Source: Rapana venosa
Lineage: Eukaryota > Mollusca > Gastropoda > Neogastropoda > Muricidae
Length of the DNA: 64,000 nucleotides
Direction of reading: 5' to 3'
NCBI GenBank assembly: GCA_028751875.1
Contig: CM054155.1
Coordinates: 8,383,462 to 8,447,461 of the forward strand
Shown: in pieces, positions 21,341-34,835 of the stretch
Layout: each line of letters begins with the position of its first letter
Position numbering within the stretch: the stretch's first letter is position 1
Made by a program: the position numbers and the translations under genes
Notes under the pieces: generated by a model
What the model saw: only the letters and a program-made list of their open reading frames with translations
What the model was told of the DNA's origin: nothing
Database searches by the model: none

Positions 21341-23569
21341 GTAAACACTTGTCTTCTAGTTTGGCTTTGGTGGTTGAACTTATGTTTGCTATTTGTATCA
21401 ATGATCAGTTGTTGCTGTTGCTATTGTTGCATTTTGAAGATGCTGTTCATATTTTGATTTGTTTTTGCAAGATATGACGCTATATTAATTCCTTTGTACC
21501 TTCATCATCTCATTTTTCTTTTTTAGTAGTAGTATGTAGGTAGTTATTTGGTTTCAAGCGTAATGTTTAACATGTAAAATGGTACTCGTGGCCCATAGTA
21601 TGAAGTAAAAGTATCCCCAAAATACTTCTTTTTTTTTTTTCCAACAACTCTAATAGTTTTTTGTACATTTTTTTCATGTATCAAAACTGTTTTATGGGGG
21701 GGAGTGGAAGGGGGGAAAGGAAGGGGGGGAGGAGGGGGGGGGGGGGAGGGAAAGGGGGGGGTTCGTTTTTTTTGGGGGGTTGGATGGTTGTGTTTTATTT
21801 TGCCTGGGAATTTTTTTTTTTGTCCAGATCAGACTGAAGGTCCCTGGTGAAGGGGCTTGACCCCTGGGTTAGTGGACCCTGGCCGTGTGGCTAACCCATT
21901 TTGGTGTTGACGGTTTTTTAACCCACTAGAGCCCCCCCCTGAAATTTTTTCCGGGGTAAACGTGCACCCTATTGTCTCAACCCGGAAATTTCCGGGGGTG
22001 TCGAACCAAAGTAAACAAGCCGCTGCCTTGACTCGTTAAAGGGAAAGAACCCCAAAAATTAGTGGGAATCACTCCTGTTGCTTGCAACACCCAGTGCACA
22101 AACGTAGAAAAAATGACTTTTTTTAGCTCGTATTTTTTTTTTTTGATACTGTTTGGGAAGTTCTTGTTCAAAATGGCTGACACTTTTGTTGAAGGCATCA
22201 TAACTTTACCGTGTAAAAAGGGGCAAATAAATGTGTTTTTACTAACGTGATAAAAACACGTGTGTTTCAGGAAATAGTGTTTTTTAAAAAAAAATAAAAT
22301 GAGTTTTTGGCCTGGATTTGTTTGATGTTGTTGAGGGGGGGTAGTAAATTACGTGGTGATGAAAAAAAGGTTTTTTTTTTGTTGAATTTTTTTTTTTAAA
22401 ATTTTTTTGGAAGGAAATATCATGCTAACTAATTTTGGTTGGCCTGAATAATCTACAATAAAATTTTCTGGCTTTGGGGTAGATTTTTATCAGGATATTA
22501 TGTGAGTTTTCTGAGAAAGAGGGATATAACATAGCAGGGGTACAAAAGGATTTTTTTCCCCCATAAAATGGGTGCCTTGAATGGGCAGTAAGAGGAAAAA
22601 GTTTTGACAGTTTTGTTTTCTTTTTTTTGATTTCTTTTTGTTGTTTTGTTGTCTTTGTCGTTTCTTACTTTCTTCCTTTCCCCTTTTTTTTTCTTTTTTT
22701 CAAAAATGTTGGGTTAATCCAATCTAAATTGTTTTTTCATGTTAAAATACAATACAATTCTTTTACAAAAATAGCACAGAAATTTTTTTTTTATGGCACA
22801 TTTTTCTGTATAAAGTATTTTTAGTATTTAGTATAGGCCCCTTTTTTTATTAAATAAAAATAACAATAACAATGATATAATAATAATAAAATTATCTTTT
22901 TTATTATGGCAGGTACATTTGCTTGCCTATAATTTGTTAAAGGTGGTTTTGACCTCATTTGATTATAGACTTATTTTTTTTTTCTTTTTTTGACATGCAG
23001 TTTTAACTGACTGGCTGGTGAAGTGATCTGGGGATCGTAAAAGTCCCCCACCCTTAATTCCCCAGAGACGATCCCAAAATTAAATTTTTTAAAACCTCAA
23101 ACGGTCTTGGGGTCACAACTGTGGTGGTTTGAAAAAGAGTACATGCTTAGAAAGTCCAATTTCCACACCTTTTGCCCATTAAAAGAAAGAGAAGGCTGGT
23201 TGGCTGCTTGGTTTTGATGATCGTCAAAGTTGCTCTGATTGCAGCCTACACCCACTAAGGGGTTTGAGTATTAAAATCAGAACCAAAAAAATTTGAGATT
23301 GCCATTAAGTCATAGACCCGGAAGACTTCTGAGTGAAAAAAAAGAAGAAAGAGATCCCTTTGATTTAACTTTTTTTCCCCGAGGCTGAAGTGGAGCAAAA
23401 AATGCGACATTTTTGGCGAGTGATTTATGTCTGGTGTCTGTGGCAGTAATGAACTTTCACGGGCCCAAGAAAACATAAAGAGGGGTTAGGTGTGTCCACA
23501 GTTTTGTTTTGTTTTTTGCCAGTCGCGCAGTACCCCATGAGGGCACAGCATGTATTCTTAATCTTGTTC

Positions 23570-23830
23570 AAGGGATTTTTTTCTCGGGAGTTAACTCAGT
23601 CCGCCCATCTCCAAAAAAAAGTCTTTGGATGAGCTGAAAAAAAGGGTCACGTGTCGAACGCGCAAATTTCTTGACACATTAAAAACCTTTCTGCTTTTTG
23701 GAAGAGTAGGCCTTGTGTGCCGTGGAAATGGATGAAACTTGAAAAAACTGGAACACAGGGAAACGGGATGTAAAAAAAACCACATGTGCTTACCCTTTAT
23801 CTTTAAATAAAAAAATTTTTTTAAAAACTT
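23570..23830 (+). mobile_element. SINE-B, damaged copy
   Basis: TTTTCTCGGGAGTTAACTCA, GTCTTTGGATGAGCTG, TGCTTTTTGGAAGAGTAGGC and TTGTGTGCCG keep the family order with many indels. Confidence 0.7.
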
Positions 23831-25689
23831 TAAATATAAAACCTTTTGGTTTTAGCACTATCAGGGATGGAATTCAACCCCGGGGACTGGGTTTTTTGGG
23901 GGTTTTGTTTGTTCAGAGCTTCAGGCCCGAAACCTTTTCCCCTTTAAAAAGACGTGAAGTGCGGGTACGTGCCTGGGCGGCAAACCCTCCTGGAAGTCCC
24001 CCTGTTTTTTTTGAACAGGTGTGGGGGGGGGTTCATTTTTTTTTTTTTTTTTTTCTTTTTTCGTCTTTTTTAAGTTTTGTTTATTTTAGTCTTTTTTTGT
24101 TTTTTTTTCGATGCCTTTTGAATTTTTAAGTGGTATACTCTTGAATTTTTTCTTCCCTTCACCTACCCCGTGCCCCGTGGACCGTGGGGGACACCCATGA
24201 AGATTTTGCAACCAGCTTCCCCACCCCCCACGGTCCTCTGCTCCAGGGGGTTAGAGTCAGTTCTTTTTGTACAGATTTTGGTTTGAGTATGCGCAGTCAT
24301 GAAATGCAATGCAAAGCAAAACAATACAGTAACAGAACAAATACAAAATACACAACAACGAATTTTGATTAAAAAACTCACTTCACTTCACCCACTACAC
24401 TACACTGCACTGCATGCCTTTGCACAATACTACCCTACGCTATGCTACTTTTCCTTTCAAATTACATTAAAAAAATACGCTACACTAATTCATTCTTAAA
24501 ATTTTACATTTTTACACCACTACACAAAAAACTTTCCTCTATCAAAAAAAACTTCAATAGAATTCGGCAATACGCAGTTCCTTTGTCCAATTTTGTGAAG
24601 ATTTTGGAGTATTTCCCTTGACAACCACTCTCTAGAAAAATTTTCACCCAGCCCTCCCAGTTTGCTACTATAATTACGGCGCATAAGCGCGATTCGCAAG
24701 TATTGCCACTGATGAAAAAACTTCCAAGCTTGTCCATCTCTTTTTTTCTTTACTTTTAATACTGTAATTTCTTTTGGCGGGCCTACCGGCATCATCTATC
24801 CACTTTTTCAACGCATACAAAACTTGCACTCGACGGGCCCCAAAGAAAGAAAAAATCTAAACCAAACCCTCCTCTTCTGCGATTTTCTGGTTCCTTCTCA
24901 CAAAGACTGGGTAAAAATCAATACCCTTGTTTCAAATGTCTCCACAAATCTGCCCCCTTTATTTTTGTAACTGTCCTTAAATGTCACTCCATCCCTTTCC
25001 CCTTCGTTCAGCCGCAATACTTTGTGCTTTCGAACCCCCGATTCAAAAAAAACCACTTTTTGCCGTCCCCCCTTCTCTGTTTTGGTCCATCCACCTGGAA
25101 TGACCCCCCCTCTTCATTTTCGAAAAAAGCCTTCACTTGATTCCTTCAAACCCACCTCAAAAACATTTTTTTCTACCTGAGACTTTCCCCCCCTATCTGC
25201 CCCTAATTTTCAAAAACATCTTTCCCTTTAAGTGTTTTTCTGTGTGTGTGGGTGGTGTGTGTGGTGTTTTGTGTGTGTGTGTGTGTTGTGCGTGTGCGTG
25301 CGTAGGGGCCGGCTGGATTTGAAATCTGTTGTTTATTTTTTGGGGAGAGTTGATGCCTGTAAAGTTTGAGCGAAAGCGCTTCGATTTGTTGTTTTCTACA
25401 AATTCAGCCTTATAAATTCCAAAAATTTTTTATTATTTTTTCTACACTACTTACACTTGTACAATACACTACTTGCATCACTTTTACATTAACCCCACTG
25501 CACTACACTGACTTCCCACACCGAAATGCAAAAAAAAGGTTTTTTTTTTTTTTTTTTTGCTTGGCAAAATTTGTTCTTTCTTTCATGTAGGGGAAATAAC
25601 CATGTTTTTTTTAAAACATCCTTTTTGAATGGGTGAGGGCACTTGTGGATCCCGCCAAGGCTTTGTGGTTAACTAATCAAAACATTGAG

Positions 25690-25945
25690 AGAAGTGTGGA
25701 GTCACAGCACATGAAGCAGCAAAACCCCTTTTAAAATGAGACTAAAACCCGGCCCCTGTGTTCGACGCATGCAGAACATCTTGCCCAAAAATGTTAAACG
25801 TTTTCCCGCTTTTTGGGAAAGAGTGGGGATTTGTGCCGGTGGAAACGTGACAAAATTTACAAAACCGCATACCCCGGGGGGGACGGGATGAAAAAAAAGA
25901 CATGATGCTTATTCCATTATCCCGATATAAAAGTTTTGATAAATA
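25690..25945 (+). mobile_element. SINE-B, damaged copy
   Basis: TGAGACTAAAACCCGGCCCC, GCAGAACATCTTGCCC, CAAAATTTACAAAACCGCAT and GCTTATTCCATTATCCCGAT match the family B body with dropped bases. Confidence 0.75.
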
Positions 25946-26094
25946 AGGGGCCCCAGGCCCAGTGCTAAAAATACAAAAGTATGCCCCCCTTCCCTTTTTT
26001 TCCAAGTCCAGTGCAGTCATTTCTGTATATTTTGCACCAGGGGGGAGGAACGGATAGAGCTGAGAGCAGCTGAAAACTGACTGCGTTTTTATTT

Positions 26095-26365
26095 ATTTAT
26101 TTATACACTTTTAAGTCTTGGAGTTTCTCTGCGTAAATTCGGGTGTTCCCCAGGGGGGCGCATCGCCAAAAAGGCAGCGCTACCTTTTTATTTTTTATTT
26201 TTCCCTGTCTGCAAGTGTATTTTTTTTCCTATCGAGTGGCTTTTTTCACATATTTTGCCGGGGACTCTCTTTGTTCTTGGGGGTTCTTTTCTATTAAATA
26301 TTTAGTGTAACCCCGGGACCTGGGTTTATCATCTCATCCGAAAGACTACACCCATACCACCCTCA
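26095..26365 (-). mobile_element. SINE-E, damaged copy
   Basis: CTTGGAGTTTCTCTGCGTAA, ATTCGGGTGTTCCCC, GGCAGCGCTACC, TATCGAGTGGCTTTTTTCAC and TCATCTCATCCGAAAGACTA follow the family E order. Confidence 0.7.
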
Positions 26366-26428
26366 TGGTCAATTGGGGAAAAACTGTACACCCCCCTTTT
26401 TGCCCCCCCCCCCAAACCCCCCCCCCTT

Positions 26429-26484
<56 letters not shown>

Positions 26485-26639
26485 AAAGAAGAGAATGCCA
26501 CCTTTTCAAAAATGATTTTTTCCCTTTTCTGGTGATGATATTAAAAACCCTCTTCATAGTTTTTTGTAAAGTATGTATAATGTAAAAATTTTGTAATAAA
26601 GGATGCTGCGACATGGGAAATGATGTTTTGTAAAATCAT

Positions 26640-26920
26640 TTGTTTTGCTTCCCAGTGGGGGATGGGGGGGCCTGTCAGTTAATGAGCATTCCCCCCCTTT
26701 GGAAATTCTGTACTAGAAATTCCCTCTTTTTCTATCACTTCTTTGTTTCTGCCTTGTTCCTTTTTTCCCTGTCACCTCCTTTTTGTCTATTTTCTGCCTT
26801 CTTGGTCCTTTTCCTGCTTTTTCCAGGGAAAGATTTCAAAGAAATTTTTCTTTAACCGAAGTCGGATGGCGGGGCCCTGACTTGTCAGGCGTTAAGACCA
26901 AACAGAATATTTTGTTGAGC
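26640..26920 (+). mobile_element. SINE-D, damaged copy
   Basis: GGGGGGGCCTGTCAGTTAAT, TTTGGAAATTCTGTACTAGA, the pyrimidine middle and GGGCCCTGACTTGTCAGGCG keep the family order. The hairpin end is lost. A separate D 3' end is at 27337-27425. Confidence 0.75.
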
Positions 26921-27754
26921 TTAAACAAAAAAAAAGAAGTGGTTTGGAAAAAACAGGAGGGAGGGGTGTATGGCAAAGTCCCTTTTCGGGGCGTTAACCT
27001 GAAACCAAAAGGGTGCCTTTTGTTGGTTAGCTTTTTTACCGGAAATGGAAACGCCCAGGGTCCATTACCGAAAAAAGAATTTAAATTTTTCGGTGGGGAC
27101 GGGATGCTCGTGGTCGGGAGTTATGCTTTCCCCACCTTAAAAGGGTATGGGGGGTTGGTGGGGGGCGGGGGGCCCGGGGGGGAAAGGGGGGGGGGGGGGG
27201 GCCCCCCCCTTTTGGGGGGGGAAGGGGGGGGGGAGAGGGGAGGGGGGGGGGGGGGGAAAAGGGGCGGGTTTGGGGGGGGGGGGGGGTTTTTTTTTTGGGG
27301 TTTTTTTAAGGGCGGTGTCCCCCAAAGTTGGACACACGGGGCCCTGATTTGTCGCACTTAAACCAGCGAAAACATTTTTTCGCTCATTTGACTGACAATG
27401 ATAGTTTCGTCTGAGTTTTTGGAAAAAGATAAAACCCGACTAGTGTACCTGTTATCTGTTCCCTTCTCTGTCACCCTGTTGACAGTAGAAGTCTCCCACA
27501 AGTGCACCAGGGTTCACCATTTTCTCTCTGTCTTGCTGATTCTACCACCCCGTAGCCTCCCCCCAGACACTGATCTCAGTGATGTTTTTGGCGTGTAGGA
27601 TTTGGGGCTGCCCCTCTTTTGCTGACTATGATAGAGAAACTTTAATTCTTGAAAAAATAATATGAATTTATTATTTTTCCCATTGTTACAGTTTGGATTA
27701 CCATTTGTAGTATTAAAAATATATGTTTTTTATTGTTGGGGGGGGTGGTTTATT

Positions 27755-27990
27755 TTTATTTTCTATTTCAGTCACGCTTTTCTGTGTGAAATTTGGGTCC
27801 CCCCTGGGGAGAGCGCGTCACCACAAGGCAGCGCCACCTTTTTTTTTCCCTGTTGCAACTGATTTGTTTCCCTATCGAGTGGTTTTCTTTTACAGATTTT
27901 TTGCCAGGGACAGCTCTCTTGTTCCGGGGTGTTTTTTTAGTGCGTAATAATTGGTAACGCATGGGGCCCTGGGTTTTATCGTTCATTCAA
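27755..27990 (-). mobile_element. SINE-E, damaged copy
   Basis: GTGTGAAATTTGGGTCCCCC, AGAGCGCGTCACCACAAGGC and CTATCGAGTGGTTTTCTTTT match family E. The tRNA-like head is missing. Confidence 0.7.
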
Positions 27991-28194
27991 AAGACAAATA
28001 TACTGATAAAACTTGTTGTATTGTTCCTTGTAAACATTTTGGAAATACTACCCTGTAATACTTTTTTAAAAAATTTATTAAGTATGGAATTTTTTTGCGC
28101 TGACCTTTGTAAAGCAACAAAGCAAAGCGTCGATGAAATTTTTTTTTTTTTTATTTATGCTGTGTATACAGGTTTTTAAAAATGTTGTACTGTT

Positions 28195-28330
28195 CCCCCC
28201 GGGACACAATGGCCTACTCTTTCGAACAGCGGAACGGATTTAAGTGTGCGCAAATATTCTGCAGCTTTTTCGACCGGGGCCCCTGTTTATGTCTCATCCA
28301 AAAAGGACTTTTCAAAAACAGTGAAAATTT
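28195..28330 (-). mobile_element. SINE-B fragment, reverse
   Basis: ACACAATGGCCTACTCTTTC, GAACAGCGGAACGGATTTAA and GTGTGCGCAAATATTCTGCA, then a damaged GTTTATGTCTCATCC. Confidence 0.7.
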
Positions 28331-28552
28331 CCCCATGTTTGTTTCAGACAGCTGTGGGTGCCCCTCTGCACCCCGGAGGGGCGGAAGGTGGGAAATTTTT
28401 CCCCTGGGAGAGGTGTATATCCTTCCCAGCGTTGTGTACACTTCTTCATGCAGGGAAAAATTTGGGCATTTTTTCCTTCTCACCAGACATTTTAACGCAT
28501 GCCTTTACCTTTTATTTCAAAGGAGGGGAAGAGAGAGTCAGCCCAGGGTTTA

Positions 28553-28805
28553 CATAAGGAAAGGTGTCCCATAACCTTGGGGGTCATAGGGGAGCGAGGC
28601 ATCAGAGACCTAGCTTCTCCGGGGGCCAGCATATTGGGGGCCCACGCCCATCTCCTCTCCCTCGCTGTTTTCCCTTCCCTGCCCCTAAAGGGCAGGTACC
28701 TTTACAATGGGGGACTGTACTGAAGCCAAGGCATGCAAAAGGTCACCATCCCAACCCCGTAACCACATCATGCTTTCCTTGGGCTATGGGAAAGCAGTGC
28801 TAAAC
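28553..28805 (-). mobile_element. SINE-C, damaged copy
   Basis: GGAAAGGTGTCCCATAACCT, CATAGGGGAGCGAGGCATCA, CATCTCCTCTCCCTCGCTG and GGACTGTACTGAAGCCAAGG follow family C in reverse. The 5S-like part survives only as AACCACATCATG. Confidence 0.8.
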
Positions 28806-30489
28806 TTGAGCTTTTTAATGGGTTAAGGGGGTAAAATTTGCTTCCCCTTGTTACTTTTTGGAAGCTGTGTTTTCTCCCAATGGGGTTTTCTTTTTTTTTC
28901 CCTGCCGTTTTTTTTAACTTCTTTTTGGATTTATAGATCCAACAAAAGAAAACACTTCATGGAAATTTTTCCCTTGAAGGTTTTTTGTGTGAAAAATTTT
29001 GGAGGCCCCCCCACATAAAGAAGAAAATTTTTTTTTTTAACTGTTTTTTGAAGGAAAAATTAATGAAAACAAACAAAAAAGGGAAAAAATAAAAAATTTT
29101 ATAAAAAAAATTTAAACAAATTGAAATGTAGCTGTTGTGAAAGGAAAATTTTGGTTTTTAAGCATATTTTGGTGAAGAAGGGGGGAAAGGTTTTTTTAAG
29201 TGTTTAAAAAGCAAAAGGAAGCAAATTTTCCTTTTGAACTAGGCTGAACGCTCAATTTTTTGTCTACAAATCAAAAATTAAAACCCTGACCCCCCCCTAA
29301 AAAATCGTTTAAAAAATTCATCAAACCCCTCATTTTGTTTAGTTCATTTATCGTAATCGGGGGGGGGTTACACCTTTTTTTGCCTCACACTTTTACCCAT
29401 TTTGACCCAACCCGTTTTTTCCAAAAAGGGTTTTTCCTTTTGGGATTTTAAATCATTAAACCCCATTTCCCCTGAAATTCTTTAGATGACACTATAAACG
29501 AGGATTTGGGGTGTGAACGCATGCGAACATCTTTGCACATTTAAAAACCTGTTCTTTTGGTTAGAAAAAAAAGACAAAAACACACATATTTAATATTTAT
29601 CTAAAATTTAATATGATATATATGTTTGTGTGTGTGTAAGATAGATGGCAGGCGGGGCGATACAATTTTATTTTAATGGTGCAAAAAAGGGTTGTGAATG
29701 AAAGAATCTTGCCTTGGTAAACCTCGTAACTCTAGCCAAGGATTAGAACAAACAACAACAACAACAAGAATTCAATAGAGATGTGTGACAAAAAACCAAC
29801 AACCTTGTATTGGAGAGAATTTCAATTGCTTTTTTCAATTTTAAAAAAAGGCCTCTGTTCAGTGATCCCAGTTTTTCTGTTTCAAAGGGCCCCTCAGTTT
29901 CTTTTCCCCCTTTACCTTTGTGCTGTAGTGAATTTTTGTCAAACCCTTTTGGGGGGGCGGGGGTTTCCCAAGGGGTGAGGGGGGGGGAAATTTAGAGGGC
30001 ATTGGGGTTTGGTTGCCACCTCTTGGGCAACCCACAGTCTGAGCTAATACTGTCGTCAGTGGGGTTAGAAGGGTTTGGTGTCCTGTGATGTTAGCTCGAA
30101 CAGGCACCACTGAACACCCCCAAAGTGACCCGCAGCAGTGCAGAGCCCCCGGGGTGTGGCCCCATGGGGGCCTGATATTGAAAGTCCGGTAACTTTGACC
30201 CTTGGGATGAGACATAAATTTGGGGTGGGCTGTGGCTGGGAGATTGGGATGGTGGCGTGGGAAAGCAGGATGGGGATGCCCCCAGAATGTAAGGCAGCAG
30301 AAAAACAAAAAAGAGTTGCTTTTTTACAGGAGCTTTTCCTGCAGAAAAAAACAAATGCACTAACCGGACTTCTCCTTTTTGGGATCTCTGTATGCTAATA
30401 AATTTAAAAGGGATTTTTTTTTTTTTTTATAGAACCCAGAAAACAGGGGAAAAAAGGGGAAAGGTGGCAGGGGGTTTAAAGCGGTCAAC

Positions 30490-30800
30490 TGCCAAAAAGA
30501 AAACCGTGAGGTTTCGGGGTTTCGATTCCCGCCTCCCCTTTTTTCCCCTTTTTTGACAAAAAATTTGAAGAGTGTCAAAGCCCTTCGGGGTGACACTATA
30601 AACCGAGGCCCTTGTTCAAACCATGCAGAAATCTTGCACACACGTTAAATCCTGTTCCGCTTTTTGTAAAAGTAGGCCCCTTGTGTGCCGGTTTGGGGAA
30701 CAGATGCAATTTTCAAAACCGCATACAACGGGGGCTGGTACAAAAAAAAGAGAAAGTGTTATTTCGTTACCTCGATATAAAAAAATAAAATTAATTAGTT
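30490..30800 (+). mobile_element. SINE-B, damaged copy
   Basis: GGGGTTTCGATTCCCGCCTC (B-box region), AGCCCTTCGGGGTGACACTA, GAAATCTTGCACACACGTTA, TCCTGTTCCGCTTTTTGTAA and an AAAATAAAATTAATTAG tail. Confidence 0.8.
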
Positions 30801-31574
30801 AAAAAAAACACAAATTGGAGGTTTGAAAAAATCTAACCCAATTTATCTGTGTCGTTTAGATTGTACTGCACACTTGCTTTTTTTTTTGGGTTTATTTGTG
30901 ATTGAAACAGCATTTTTTGTTTGTGTTGTTATTGCTGAAAAAATTCCGTATTTTTTACTTTAGTTTTATCAGTTATGGAAGTTAGTCTTTTTGGGCAGAA
31001 TTGTGACATTTTAAACGGCAAAATTTAGACGGGAAAAATTATACTTTTAATACATAAAAAACCCTTTGGGTAAGTTTATCCCCGATGAAAATCTTACACT
31101 AAATACAAGGCTGTCAGTGGTATGAAAAACAATAGGCTGGTGACTAATGGCATGTGTAATAAAGAGTATTTGGGGACAAAAAAAATGTTCGTGTTTTAAC
31201 CCTCCCGTGTGGGAATCCTTTTTTTCTTTCTGATCCCTTTTTTCTTTCTTTTTGTGTTTTAAAATTTAAAACATTTTGTTTCGGGGACACGTAATGCAGT
31301 CTTATGTGGTGGGCGGTCAAACTCTGCTTTCGAGTGAAAAACTGTTTGATCCATTTTTTTTTTTTTCATATTTTTTATTTGATTTTCTTCATTTTTTTAT
31401 TTTTACTTATTCATTCATTTATTTATATTTTTGTTTTATTTATGTGTTTATGTATTTATTACAGGGTTTAAAAAGGTTTTATGTAGGGGGTGTGTGCTTT
31501 TCCCTTTTTGAAAAAGCTTACTAACTTTTTACATTTTTGTTTGTTTTCTTTCTCAGCGGGTGTTGTGGGGGGGT

Positions 31575-31610
<36 letters not shown>

Positions 31611-31737
31611 GGGGGGGGGGGGGGGGGGGGGGAGGGGTTTTGGGGGGGGGGGGGGGAGCGGGGGGGGGGTTTTTGGGGGGGGGTGGGGTGGGGGGGGGGG
31701 GGGGGGGGGGGGGGGGCGGGGGGGTTTTTTTTTTTTG

Positions 31738-31768
<31 letters not shown>

Positions 31769-31797
31769 CCCCCCTTTTTTTTTTTTTTTTAAAATAA

Positions 31798-31831
<34 letters not shown>

Positions 31832-32149
31832 GGGGGGGGGGGAGACAATATTCTTTGTTTTGGGGGAAAGGCCATTTTTAAATTAAAAGTTTGAAATTCT
31901 TTTCCTCTCTCTTTCTCTGTGCTCTGTTTGCTGTCTCTTCTGTCTGTCTTCTGTCTCGTCTGTCTCCCTCTCTCCTCTCTCCTTTTCTCTCTTTTGTCTC
32001 TCTCTCCCCCTCTCTTCTGATGGTTGTGGGGGGATGAAGGAGTGAAAAAATTGCGTAGGACTTTTCATAAAATCAGTGTTTTTAATTTTTGTTTTCCCTG
32101 TGTTAGATTGTTGTGTTTCCGCCTTTTGCTGTCTGATCATTTATTTTTC

Positions 32150-32500
32150 TGATTTTTTTGATGAATTTGTGTTAACTGTTTTATTTTCGATTAATAATAA
32201 TAATAAAATAATAATAAAATTATGAAATTTTTTATGCGCTGAATCTTGTAAAGGAAAAAATCAAAGCGCTCACTTACTGTTAATTTTGTCCATGCATGTC
32301 TTCAGTAACATAGCTTAGATTTGTCAAAGTGTGGGAAAAGTTATCATTAATTTTTTTTGCACGTTTGCTGTAAGTGTTATTATCCATTTATTGTTTTTTT
32401 GTTTGTTTGTTTGTTTTTCTCTTTTTTTGAGGGCCAGGTGTAAAGAAGCCTCTGGCTTTCCCAAAACCCCTTTAAAAAATTCGGTTCGAGTTTCAACAAG
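32150..32500 (+). mobile_element. Retroelement 3' region with nested SINE-E tail
   Basis: Same element as 6060-6340: GTCCATGCATGTCTTCAGTA, CTTAGATTTGTCAAAGTGTG and GAGGGCCAGGTGTAAAGAAG. A SINE-E 3' end in reverse (AAT units, GCGCTGAATCTTGTAAAGG, ATCAAAGCGCTC) is inserted at about 32195-32276; this piece is absent from the other copy. Confidence 0.7.
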
Positions 32501-33879
32501 AATTGCTCTTTATCCTCACTATGAATAAATATGTCGCAACTTAAAACTCAAAAAGCCCTTTTTTATCTTGTTGTTTTTTTTGAATTACTTTATAGAACAT
32601 ATTATTTTGTTGTTATTGTTTTTTAAACTACTTATGACCATATTATGTTTTTGTTTCCTTAACAACATTTTAATATTTGAAGAAAAAAAAATTTGATTTC
32701 AGCCCCCTCCCCCCTCACTTACTTCACGTTAAAGAGTTTTTATTCTTTGGTGGGGGGGATTTTCAATGTTTTATTTCAAGGTAATTAATGAATCTATGTG
32801 CTTTTTTTTTTACTTTAGTCCCCCTGAGCCCCTTTGGTTTTGTAAAAATTTTGTCATCCGTTCCAACCCTACCAATGGGGTACCTTGAAAAATGGAACAG
32901 GTTTTTTTCTCCTCCCCTTTTGGTGATTTTTATTTTGCGTATCTCTGCATTCTGGCCGTTTGTTTGATTATAAAATAAAAAAAAATATTTAAAAATTTGA
33001 AAAATTAAGTGTACCCCCCAAAAAAGCACATGAAATTTCAGTGTTTAATTTTCGAAGGAGGTGGGAGGGGAAAGTTTAAAAGCCAGCTGCCGGATTTTTG
33101 TACCCAAATTTTGTTATTGACCCCCCAAAATCGGGTGGCCCGCCAAATCCGGATTGCAGTGGTTGTAGGCAAATGTTGTGCACAGACCATGCATGGCGTG
33201 ATTGTAGGGTCAAGCACAAATTTTCCAACATCATCAGTCCAGAACGCTAAAAATTTAACTCAAAGGGTCGCGTGAAATGGGTCCCCACCATTTTGTGGGA
33301 CGCATGATTTTGGCTAATTTTAAAAATTCGCGACCTCCCAACATAATAAAACATACACATTATAACATTTTAAAAATTTTTTAAGGGCTACTTTTTAATT
33401 GTTTCACAGTTTTTTTAAAAGTGACTGTATTTTTTTTTTACAAATTTCAAAAAAATGTCACTGAATGCTGAAAATTTAAAAAAAAATTTTAAATTAGCTG
33501 GTATCTCAAATGGCTTGAAAATGTTCATAAAAATAGTCCCCCTTTTAAGCAAAGTGATGATTTTTCACCCAAAAAAAAGTTCCCTGAAGCTGGCTGACTT
33601 CATTGAGTCACTTTTTTTTTACAAAAGAATTTTTTTTTTTTAAAAAATCTAGCAATGGAGAGGCTGGAAATCCCCAAAAATAGCACTTGTTTCAATTTAA
33701 AAAAATTAGCAAACAGACAAAAAATAAGCAAGTTATTTGGGCAAGGAAAACAACTGTGTTTTGAAAGTGATTGCCCTACAGGCCAGAGTACTTTCCTTGA
33801 GTCGAACTACTTTGTGTATTTTTCTAAAAATTTGTAATTCTGCCGAAACTGGTCCAGTGAAGGAGAGGAACTTTGGCAC

Positions 33880-34010
33880 AACCTAAATGAGTTAAGCTCT
33901 CCCCTTCCTTTTACCTAGTCCAGGTGTGGTCAGTTCCTGCTATAATTAGCACCAGCTGGGCTGGGATGGGATGGAAGGGATAGCAGCTGATTTAGGGGGG
34001 AACTGACTGA
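33880..34010 (-). mobile_element. Repeat F copy, inverse of 44079-44258
   Basis: TACCTAGTCCAGGTGTGGTC, AGTTCCTGCTATAATTAGCA and CCAGCTGGGCTGGGATGGGA are the reverse complement of the block at 44079-44258. Two copies show that it is dispersed; the type is not recognised. Confidence 0.65.
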
Positions 34011-34162
34011 CGGCTGTGGAGTGAGTTGATGGTTTGGACGTTGCCAAAAGAAAAGAAGACTTACGGGAGGAGAAGGCCAGGGTTTTTCGCTCCCCGAAGA
34101 CTGGCCCATGAAAAAAGAACGTCACCTGATCCACAAAAACTTTTGGAGACCCTTTATCGAGG

Positions 34163-34250
34163 GGAAGTGCTAATAATATAAAAATAATAATCGGGGAATT
34201 TATACAGCGCAAATCTTGCAAAAAAAAACAAATCAAACGCTCTCATTATC
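34163..34250 (-). mobile_element. SINE-E 3' end alone
   Basis: CTAATAATATAAAAATAATA, then GGAATTTATACAGCGCAAAT, CTTGC and CAAATCAAACGCTC. Confidence 0.6.
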
Positions 34251-34485
34251 TATTCTTTCACATGCAGCCCGTTACGATTAATTTGATTTTTTCAAATTTA
34301 AATGTAAACACCAACACGCGCACAAATTAAAGTTTTTTTTAAAAAAACAAATGTAAAAACACCGCGCGCGCGCGCCCACACACAAGTGCTGTGCGAGGCT
34401 TTTTGTCTTTGCTGTGTGTGTTATTTCTTTTTTTTTCTTTTTTTTTTTTTTTTTACACTTTAATTTAACCATTTAACCTTTTTCC

Positions 34486-34835
34486 ACTTTAATTTTTATT
34501 TAACCAGATTTTTCGCATAAATTTGGGCTGCCTTTCGGGGAGAAGTCGCCATTAAAAGCCGCCACCCTTTTTTTTCTTTTTTTTCCTGTCTGCAACAGTA
34601 TTTGTGGCTTTTTCTACGAATTTTGCCAGGACAACTCTTGTTGCCGTGGGTTCTTTTTACGTGTGCTAATAATTTTGTGCAATGCAAGGGACCTGGGTTT
34701 TTGTCTCATCCGAAAGCTAGGCCCGACCACCACTCATGATTAAGGATGGGGAAAAGTTTTGGGTCCAAACAGGATTTTAACCACCCCCCTTCTGACCCGG
34801 GCTTTTCGCTTTCTAGCAGGCGTGTTTAAACCCCT
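34486..34835 (-). mobile_element. SINE-E, damaged, with tRNA-like head
   Basis: ACCAGATTTTTCGCATAAAT, TTTGCCAGGACAACTCTTGT, TCATCCGAAAGCTAGGCCCG, CACTCATGATTAAGGATGGG, GACCCGGGCTTTTCGCTTTC and CCTAGACC keep the family order. Confidence 0.75.

Noticed and set aside
26373..26614. Pro- or Gly-only open frames (also at 27121-27361 and 31490-31886)
   Set aside because: They translate long C or G runs that are probably sequencing or assembly artefacts; no flanking coding sequence.
30138..30398. Open frame in the region of the missing ACOT9 exons
   Set aside because: Faint likeness (KQKRVAFLQ) without conserved family motifs or splice sites; not enough to call an exon.
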